DNA of 64,000 nt from Thalassovita sp. Its GTDB lineage: Bacteria; Pseudomonadota; Alphaproteobacteria; Rhodobacterales; Rhodobacteraceae. Positions 58,220 to 64,000 of the stretch are shown piece after piece. The stretch's first letter is position 1. The number at the start of each line of letters is the position of its first letter. Location of the stretch: the NCBI GenBank assembly GCA_017792425.1, contig CP051233.1:2412319-2476318 (forward strand), in the 5' to 3' direction. Under the pieces are notes generated by a model, which was not told where the DNA came from, searched no databases, and saw nothing but the letters and a program-made list of their open reading frames with translations. A program made the translations under genes and the position numbers.

Positions 58220-59554
58220 CTACAAGTAATCTGCGCGCTGCAGCCCATACTTGGCCATTTTCTCGTTCAGGGTTCGGCGCGGCAGGCACAGTTCGTCCAT
58301 CACCGCTGCGATGGATCCTTTGTGGCGGCGCATTGTGTTGTCTATCAGCATACGCTCGAACGCTTCCACGTATTCCTTCAAAGGCTTGCCTTCGGTCGTC
58401 ATGACCGGCTGCATGTCATCATGATCCGCCATCAGCAACGACGTGATGGTGCCGCTGCCCCGCCGTGATTGCAAGACAGCGCGTTCAGCCACATTGATCA
58501 ACTGGCGTACATTGCCCGGCCAAGGAGCCTGCAACAGCTGCGCGGCCTCTTGTGCGGTGACCTTGGGGGACTCGCAGCCATATTCGTCGGCGAACTGTTC
58601 CGACAGGCGGGTGAACAGCGTCAGTATGTCTTCTCCGCGCTGGCGCAGGGGCGGCAAGGTGATCCGCAGAGCGGCCAGACGGTAAAACAGGTCCGGGCGC
58701 AGGGCGTCCTCTATCGTGCGGTCCTGCTCCTGCATGTTACAGATCGCGACGATCCGGGTTTCCGGCGGCGTGCCCTGCTCGTTGATGAAGCTTAGTAGAC
58801 GGGCCTGCAGCCCGTCCGTCAGCGCCTCGATATCTTCCAGCACCAGCGTGCCGCCGCGGGCCTCTTCGACGGCCGGCAGTTGACTGTCCTCTGGCATCAT
58901 CGGACCGAACAGGCGCTTGGCCAGCGCTTCCTCGTCCCAGGCAGAACAGGAAATCAGCACGAATTTCTTACCCGCACGCGATCCGACCGCATGCAGCGCG
59001 TGGGCCACCAGGGTCTTGCCGGTTCCGGTTTCACCGTCGATCAGCACATGACCATCCGCCTGGCCTAGGTCCAGGATGTCCTCTTTCAGCCGCTCCATCG
59101 TGGGCGAGGCCCCGATCAGCTTGCTCATCAGTTGGCTGCCATCCGACAGTTCCTTGCGCAGGGCGCGGTTGTCCAGTGTCAGACGGCGCGCATTCGTCGC
59201 CTTGCGGGCCAGTTCGGTCATCCGGTCCGGGTTGAAGGGTTTTTCAAGGAAGTCGAAGGCCCCGACCCGCATCGCCTCTACCGCCATGGGTACGTCACCG
59301 TGTCCTGTGATCATGATGACCGGCAAGGCGCTGTCGCTGCCCATCAGTTTCTTCAGGAATTGCATCCCGTCCATGCCGGGCATCTTTATGTCGGAAATCA
59401 CGATACCGGGGTAATCAGACCCCAGAACCTTCAACGCGTCCTCGGCGCTGGCAAAGGTTTCGGTGTCATACCCCGATAGTGCCAGCCATTGGCTGATCGA
59501 CTGCCGCATATCCTGTTCATCGTCAACGATGGCGATCTTCATCACCTTCGACAT
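58220..59554 (-). CDS. dctD: DctD-like response regulator lacking GAFTGA
   Basis: 444 residues: receiver domain (1-125, Asp55 in IVISDIKMPG), AAA+ domain (about 145-375, Walker A GETGTGKT at 174-181) and a Fis-type helix-turn-helix at the end (SIAAVMDELCLPRRTLNEKM). The sigma-54 contact motif GAFTGA is absent: the region after LFG reads PMMPEDSQLPAVEEARGGTL. Walker B reads LVLEDI in place of LFLDEI. Activation of sigma-54 polymerase is thus doubtful; a sigma-70 mode, as for Rhodobacter capsulatus NtrC, is possible. It follows dctB by 4 bp. Confidence 0.9.
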   Translation of the reverse strand: MSKVMKIAIVDDEQDMRQSISQWLALSGYDTETFASAEDALKVLGSDYPGIVISDIKMPGMDGMQFLKKLMGSDSALPVIMITGHGDVPMAVEAMRVGAFDFLEKPFNPDRMTELARKATNARRLTLDNRALRKELSDGSQLMSKLIGASPTMERLKEDILDLGQADGHVLIDGETGTGKTLVAHALHAVGSRAGKKFVLISCSAWDEEALAKRLFGPMMPEDSQLPAVEEARGGTLVLEDIEALTDGLQARLLSFINEQGTPPETRIVAICNMQEQDRTIEDALRPDLFYRLAALRITLPPLRQRGEDILTLFTRLSEQFADEYGCESPKVTAQEAAQLLQAPWPGNVRQLINVAERAVLQSRRGSGTITSLLMADHDDMQPVMTTEGKPLKEYVEAFERMLIDNTMRRHKGSIAAVMDELCLPRRTLNEKMAKYGLQRADYL

Positions 59555-59558
59555 TGGC

Positions 59559-61331
59559 CTACTCCGCCGCTTCTATTTCAGTGTCACTTGTTAAGATAGG
59601 CAGTTGCATTTCAAATACAGCCCCCCCACCCTCAGCATTGCGGGCCGTCAGACGCCCCCCCAGATCGCCCACGATCCCGGACGAAATCGCCAGACCAAGA
59701 CCAACCCCTTCGCCGGGCTTCTTGGTCGTGTAGAACGGTTCAAACAAGGCATCCAGGTCGTCGATCCCGTGGCCATTGTCGCGTACCGTCAGGCTGGCGG
59801 TTTCACCGGCCGCGAGGATGATGTCTATTTCCGGGTCGTCGACACCCTGCGTGGCATCCAGCGCGTTGCGCAGCAGGTTGATCATTACCTGTTCGATCCG
59901 CACCCTATCGCCCATCACCTTAACCGGCGCATCCGGGATGGCGCGGGTGATCCGTATGTGGCGGTTTTTCAACTGCGGCTCCATCATGGACAGGGCCGAG
60001 GCCAGCGCCTCATTCAGATTGACCTCGGTGAATGCGTCACCGCCCTTTCGGGCATAGCTTTTCAGTTGCCTGGTGATGGTCCCCATGCGCCCGATCAGAT
60101 CGTCAATGCGCTGAAAGGAGGACAGCGCCTCTTCTGGCCGATTGCGGTTCAGCAGCAGACGCGCCCCCGCAAGGTAGGTTTTCATCGCGGCCAGCGGCTG
60201 GTTCAGTTCATGGCTGACCGCTGCCGACATTTCACCCAGCGCCGCCAGTTTCTGACTTTGCGCAAGTGTCTGCTCAGCCACGGCGAGTGTTTTCTGCACC
60301 CGCTCACGCTCGGCGATTTCCCGCTGCAAGCGGTTGTTCAACCGGCGTAGTTCCGCCGACTCTCGCTGGAACAACGCCATGCGCAACGCCGTCTTGCGGC
60401 TGAGGAAGTAGAACGCCAGCGCCAGGAACATGGCGAATCCCATGATTTCCAGTGCGAGGAAGCCGTTCACCTTTTCTCGGACGCTGTCATAAGTCGTAAA
60501 GCTTGTGATCCGCCAGCCGCGGAATGGAATGCGGGTTTCCATGCGCATCACCGCCTCGCCCTTGACATAGGCGTCGGCGGGCAGCGCGGCCCAATCGCTG
60601 GTTGCCTGGATCGCCCGGCGGATCGCACCGTCCACCGGATCGGCCTTCAGCGCCTCGGCCTCGGACAGACCGCGCCAGCGGGGTTCCGTGGCCAGGATGA
60701 TCGTCCCGGCACTGTCCGTCACCAACACAGCGTCTGAAATCCCCGCCCAGGCGCGTTCAAACTTCTGCAGGTCCACCTCGACCAGGATCACACCCATCGT
60801 GGCGCCCTGGCTTTCGACGCGGCGCGAATAGGTGAAGCTGTACCCACCGCTTTCACGGCGCAGAACGGTAAAAACTGTGTCCGGGGCCCTTACAGCGTTC
60901 AGGAAATATGGGTCTTGCCGGTGCAAAGACCCCAACCGCGTCCGGTCCGTCGCAGCGACGGCGCGGCCGTCCTTGTCCAGCAACATCAAAGATGCTGCAC
61001 CAATTTCATCGACAAAGGAAATCAGCCGCTGCGTCGAATGCGAATAGTCGCTGGAATTCAGCGCCCCGATCAGCGCCGCATCCCGCGCAAGCAATTGCGG
61101 CACGATGGCGTTCCGGCGCAGTTCAGACAGCAGGTTGCCACCGTAAAGCGCAAGGCGCAGTTCCGCCCGGTTCCGGGTGTTCTGGGTAAAGCGGTCAGTC
61201 AGAAGGCTGTTGGTGACGACGACCGTTATCACCGCCAAAACGAACAGCACCAGCAAAGCAACCCGCACGCGCCAACTGATCGGGCCGGCGCGGTCTGAAC
61301 CAGACTCGGGAATATGCGTTTTCGTTGCCAT
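59559..61331 (-). CDS. dctB: DctB-like C4-dicarboxylate sensor histidine kinase
   Basis: 590 residues. Membrane helices at about 21-42 and 288-310 enclose a periplasmic double-PAS-like sensor domain (RLGSLHRQDPYFLNAVRAPD). The cytoplasmic part has a coiled-coil linker, the phospho-acceptor His374 in AAVSHELNQPLAAMKTYL, and the ATPase boxes (NLLRNALDATQG, VRDNGHGIDD and GVGLGLAISSGIVGDLGG). It should sense C4-dicarboxylates and phosphorylate DctD. No DctPQM transporter is encoded in the window. Confidence 0.92.
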   Translation of the reverse strand: MATKTHIPESGSDRAGPISWRVRVALLVLFVLAVITVVVTNSLLTDRFTQNTRNRAELRLALYGGNLLSELRRNAIVPQLLARDAALIGALNSSDYSHSTQRLISFVDEIGAASLMLLDKDGRAVAATDRTRLGSLHRQDPYFLNAVRAPDTVFTVLRRESGGYSFTYSRRVESQGATMGVILVEVDLQKFERAWAGISDAVLVTDSAGTIILATEPRWRGLSEAEALKADPVDGAIRRAIQATSDWAALPADAYVKGEAVMRMETRIPFRGWRITSFTTYDSVREKVNGFLALEIMGFAMFLALAFYFLSRKTALRMALFQRESAELRRLNNRLQREIAERERVQKTLAVAEQTLAQSQKLAALGEMSAAVSHELNQPLAAMKTYLAGARLLLNRNRPEEALSSFQRIDDLIGRMGTITRQLKSYARKGGDAFTEVNLNEALASALSMMEPQLKNRHIRITRAIPDAPVKVMGDRVRIEQVMINLLRNALDATQGVDDPEIDIILAAGETASLTVRDNGHGIDDLDALFEPFYTTKKPGEGVGLGLAISSGIVGDLGGRLTARNAEGGGAVFEMQLPILTSDTEIEAAE

Positions 61332-61366
61332 GCCCCAGATTACGCCGGGGCCATGGCGGCCTCAAG

Positions 61367-62035
61367 TCAGGCCGTTGCCAGTTGGTCCATCAACGCGCGG
61401 AACATTGCCACCCCATCGGTGCCGCCGTGGCGTTCATCCACGCAACGTTCAGGGTGCGGCATCATGCCCAGCACGCGCCGGTTGGCCGACAGCACCCCCG
61501 CGATCGAATCCATGGACCCGTTCGGGTTGTCGGTGTAGCGGAATGCGATGCGGTCATCGCCCTGCAGGCGGGCCAGCAATTCGGGATCAGCGTTGTAATT
61601 ACCATCGTGATGCGCGACGGGAACCGTTAGCACCTGTCCCTTTTCATAACCGCTGGTAAAGGCGCTGTCGGTGGTCGCCACTTCAAGCCCCACGGGCTTG
61701 CAGATGAATTTCAGATTGGCGTTGCGCATCAGCGCACCCGGCAGCAGGCCGGTTTCGGTCAGCACCTGAAAGCCGTTGCAGATACCCAGAACATAGCCGC
61801 CGCGTTCAGCGTGTTTGACCACCGACCGGCAAATCGGAGAGTTCGCAGCAATCGCCCCGCAACGTAGGTAGTCGCCAAAGGAAAAGCCGCCGGGAATGCC
61901 CACAATGTCCACGTCGCCGGGCAGTTCTGTATCCTTGTGCCAGATCATGCTGACATCCGCCCCCGCGCGCTGAAAGGCGACAGCAAGGTCACGGTCGCAA
62001 TTGGACCCGGGGAAAACGACGACGGCAGCTTTCAT
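61367..62035 (-). CDS. purQ: Phosphoribosylformylglycinamidine synthase subunit PurQ
   Basis: 222 residues of class I glutamine amidotransferase. The nucleophile Cys is in YVLGICNGFQVLTETGLLPG, and the His-Glu pair in MMPHPERCVDERHGGTDG. With PurL and PurS it makes FGAM in purine synthesis. Its ribosome-binding site overlaps the stop region of the alcohol dehydrogenase gene 13 bp upstream, so these two are co-transcribed and purQ is separated from purS. Confidence 0.95.
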   Translation of the reverse strand: MKAAVVVFPGSNCDRDLAVAFQRAGADVSMIWHKDTELPGDVDIVGIPGGFSFGDYLRCGAIAANSPICRSVVKHAERGGYVLGICNGFQVLTETGLLPGALMRNANLKFICKPVGLEVATTDSAFTSGYEKGQVLTVPVAHHDGNYNADPELLARLQGDDRIAFRYTDNPNGSMDSIAGVLSANRRVLGMMPHPERCVDERHGGTDGVAMFRALMDQLATA

Positions 62036-62048
62036 GGCGCTCAGGCTC

Positions 62049-63086
62049 CTAGTTCTGGAAATCCGTGATCACTGCCACGCCGGGCGGGGTCGGGCCGTTG
62101 AAGGCCGCCAGCTCCGCCCCGGTCTGCGACAGGGGGATTTCGCGTGCGATCAGGGGCGACATATCCACCTGCCCTTCGGTTATCAACTCCAAAAGCGACG
62201 GATAGCGCCAGGACGGCATACCGCGGGTTCCATAAAGCGCAAGATTGCCCTGATAGACCGCTGACATGTTGACGTTCATCTGCGCTGTGTGGCCAATAGG
62301 CATCCCCACCTGCACGTGCCGCCCCAGAGGACGCAGGCATTCCAGCGATCCGTTCACGGTGGCCTCGATCCCCAGCGCCTCGACGCTGACATGAGCGCCG
62401 CCGCCAGTAATTTCCTTGATGCGCGCGCCGACATCGCCGTCACGCGCGTTAACCGCCGCCTGCATGCCCAGCCCCATCGCGTGGTCAAGCTTTTCCTGCA
62501 CCACGTCCACCACGATCACACGCGCGCCGATGGCCCGACCCAGGATCGCCGCCGACAGCCCGATCCCGCCGGTGCCGTGCACGGCCAGCCATTCGCCTGC
62601 CCGCAGCGCAGCCCTGCCTGTCAACGCGTGCCAACTGGTCGTTACCCGGCACCCCAGTCCCGCCGCGACCGTCGGCGACAGGTTTTCCGGCAGCCGCGCC
62701 AGATTGTGATCGAAGGGCACCGCGACATACTCTGCGAAAGCACCCGGTTCCACGAACCCCGGAAGGCGCTGGTCCGGGCAAGTGTTCTGATTGCCGGACT
62801 GGCAGCTTGGGCACGAACCGCAGGCCAAGATGAACGGGGCCACCACCCTGTCACCGATCTGCCACCGGGACCGGGGGCCGGCTTCCACCACCTCGCCGCA
62901 GTATTCGTGCCCACCGATCTGGCCGGGCTTCACGCGCGGATGTTCTCCCACCCAACCGTGCCAGTCGCTGCGGCAGACACCACAGGCCAGCACCTTCAGG
63001 ATCACCCCATCCTCGGGGCATTCGGGATAGGGCACATCCTCCAGCGACAGATCCTTGTTATATTCCCTCAAAACGGCCGCGCGCAT
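62049..63086 (-). CDS. Zinc-dependent alcohol dehydrogenase family protein
   Basis: 345 residues of the medium-chain dehydrogenase family. Catalytic zinc ligands are Cys in ACGVCRSDWHGW and His-Glu in IGGHEYCGEVVE. Structural zinc cysteines are in CGSCPSCQSGNQNTC. The NAD fold is LAVHGTGGIGLSAAILGRAI. GGGAGGG precedes the ATG. It is located between purS and purQ, downstream of a terminator that ends the purC-purS unit. The substrate is unknown; a role in purine synthesis is unlikely. Confidence 0.92.
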   Translation of the reverse strand: MRAAVLREYNKDLSLEDVPYPECPEDGVILKVLACGVCRSDWHGWVGEHPRVKPGQIGGHEYCGEVVEAGPRSRWQIGDRVVAPFILACGSCPSCQSGNQNTCPDQRLPGFVEPGAFAEYVAVPFDHNLARLPENLSPTVAAGLGCRVTTSWHALTGRAALRAGEWLAVHGTGGIGLSAAILGRAIGARVIVVDVVQEKLDHAMGLGMQAAVNARDGDVGARIKEITGGGAHVSVEALGIEATVNGSLECLRPLGRHVQVGMPIGHTAQMNVNMSAVYQGNLALYGTRGMPSWRYPSLLELITEGQVDMSPLIAREIPLSQTGAELAAFNGPTPPGVAVITDFQN

Positions 63087-63162
63087 GGCTATCCCTCCCT
63101 GACGACTCCTCGCAAGGATGCAACAGAGGGGATCAGCGCCGCCCGGTCAAGCCATTGCAAAG

Positions 63163-63188
63163 AAAAAGCCGCGCCCGAGGGGCGCGGC
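63163..63188 (-). terminator. Rho-independent terminator after purS
   Basis: On the minus strand GCCGCGCCC pairs with GGGCGCGGC around a short loop, followed by TTTTT. It lies 26 bp beyond the purS stop and upstream of the alcohol dehydrogenase gene. Confidence 0.88.
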
Positions 63189-63213
63189 CTGTATCACCGG
63201 TATGACCCGACTG

Positions 63214-63444
63214 TCAGGACAACTCGATCGAGTAGCTTTCGATCACCGTGTTCGCCAGCAGCTTTTCGCACATGTCCTTGACTGTGGCCTCGGTGGTGCC
63301 GTCGGCCAGGTCCAGTTCGATCACCTTGCCCTGTCGGACACCGTTAACGCCCGCGAACCCCAGCGAACCCAGAGCATGGCGCACGGCTTCGCCCTGCGGG
63401 TCCAGAACACCGTTCTTCAGCATGACATGAACGCGAGCTTTCAT
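63214..63444 (-). CDS. purS: Phosphoribosylformylglycinamidine synthase subunit PurS
   Basis: 76 residues, the typical length. The pattern KARVHVMLKNGVLDPQGEAV followed by GFAGVNGVRQGKVIELDLAD is that of PurS. It bridges PurQ and PurL in the FGAM synthase complex. RBS AAGGAAA lies before the ATG. purC is 25 bp upstream, and a strong terminator follows. Confidence 0.95.
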   Translation of the reverse strand: MKARVHVMLKNGVLDPQGEAVRHALGSLGFAGVNGVRQGKVIELDLADGTTEATVKDMCEKLLANTVIESYSIELS

Positions 63445-63469
63445 CGTGACTTTCCTTATTTCGGGCGGA

Positions 63470-64000
63470 TCAGTTGATCAGGGTCGGTTTGGCGGGCGCG
63501 GTGCCCTTGGGCAGGACACCCAGTCGGCGGGCGACCTCGGTATAGGCGTCGGTCAGGCTGCCCAGATCGCGGCGGAATACGTCCTTGTCCAGCTTCTGGC
63601 CGGTTTCGATGTCCCACAGGCGGCAACTGTCGGGGCTGATTTCATCCGCCACCACCAGCCGTTGGAAATCGCCGTCGAACACACGACCGATTTCGATCTT
63701 GAAGTCGATCAGCTTGATCCCGACGCCATACATCACGCCCGACAGGAAGTCGTTCACCCGCAGCGCAAGGCTGAGGATATCATCCATGTCCTGCTGGCTG
63801 GCCCAGCCGAAGGCGGCGATGTGCTCCTCGGTGACCAGCGGATCGCCCAGCTTGTCGTCCTTATAGCAATATTCCACCACGGGGCGCGGCAGTTGGGTGC
63901 CTTCCTCGATCCCCAGACGGGTAGCCAGCGATCCGGCGGCAAAGTTGCGCACGATCACTTCCAGCGGGATGATCTCACAACTGCGCACCAGTTGTTCGCG
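63470..64000 (-). CDS. purC: Phosphoribosylaminoimidazole-succinocarboxamide synthase, partial
   Basis: The C-terminal 176 codons of SAICAR synthase are in the window; the frame continues beyond 64000 (REQLVRSCEIIPLEVIVRNF at the edge). Conserved parts are GVGIKLIDFKIEIGR and VVADEISPDSCRLWD, which form the aspartate- and ATP-binding site. It joins aspartate to CAIR in purine synthesis. About 75 N-terminal residues of a normal 253-residue protein are missing from view. Confidence 0.95.
   Translation of the reverse strand, partial: REQLVRSCEIIPLEVIVRNFAAGSLATRLGIEEGTQLPRPVVEYCYKDDKLGDPLVTEEHIAAFGWASQQDMDDILSLALRVNDFLSGVMYGVGIKLIDFKIEIGRVFDGDFQRLVVADEISPDSCRLWDIETGQKLDKDVFRRDLGSLTDAYTEVARRLGVLPKGTAPAKPTLIN

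Overview
The window is high-GC alphaproteobacterial DNA, almost certainly from the Rhodobacteraceae (Roseobacter clade). The markers are a circularly permuted two-piece tmRNA gene whose tag reads ANDNRAPVAMAA, the alpha-type SspB adaptor beside it, a trgA-trgB-cysK (tellurite resistance) operon, an acuI-type acryloyl-CoA reductase, DUF4169 and a ribbon-helix-helix protein behind fumC, and alphaproteobacterial RNase E. No rRNA, CRISPR array or plasmid replication gene is visible. Assignments come from reading the sequence and recalling protein families; no search was run.

1-3.3 kb: IS6-family debris. There is one transposase copy cut by the window edge, one complete copy (802-1616) and one 5' remnant (about 3157-3344). 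They surround an acyl-CoA dehydrogenase whose downstream partner, a phosphotransferase-family gene, has been cut by the complete IS copy.

3.3-25.3 kb: a catabolic island. It encodes three CaiB/BaiF CoA-transferases, a tandem pair of acyl-CoA dehydrogenases, a MaoC hydratase, an enoyl-CoA hydratase, a fused enoyl-CoA hydratase/3-hydroxyacyl-CoA dehydrogenase, a PcaF-type thiolase, a secreted tannase-family esterase, an enol-lactonase-like hydrolase, a carboxymuconolactone decarboxylase-family protein, a flavin reductase, a glutathione S-transferase, a TAXI-TRAP transporter and a GntR/UTRA regulator. A second, UTRA-only protein lacks the DNA-binding half. The simplest reading is that an ester is cleaved outside the cytoplasm, the acid is imported by the TAXI-TRAP system, activated by CoA transfer and beta-oxidised. 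The substrate is unknown; a cyclic or dicarboxylic acid fits the PcaF-like thiolase. IS3-family fragments (25.4-25.75 kb) close the island.

26-28.4 kb: a MATE exporter and PaaI thioesterase, divergent from an HxlR regulator with two near-identical palindromes between them. 28.6-34.6 kb: a mobile cassette next to tRNA-Ser(GGA): DUF2924 protein, large serine recombinase, DUF5681 protein, ParB-DNA methyltransferase fusion, XRE repressor and ImmA-type protease. It ends in a helically phased array of the 9-mer TTCCCTGTT.

34.7-64 kb: conserved chromosome. It holds an AI-2E-family permease; AlaX; a six-gene run (cyclopropane synthase, trgA, trgB, cysK, MscS channel, alaX) downstream of a photolyase; a HIT protein; acuI with a divergent GntR regulator; tmRNA; sspB; a PmtA-like methyltransferase; fumC; a P450 with a membrane hydrolase; ccdA; rne; dctBD, whose DctD lacks the GAFTGA motif; and purQ, purS and purC with a zinc alcohol dehydrogenase between purS and purQ.
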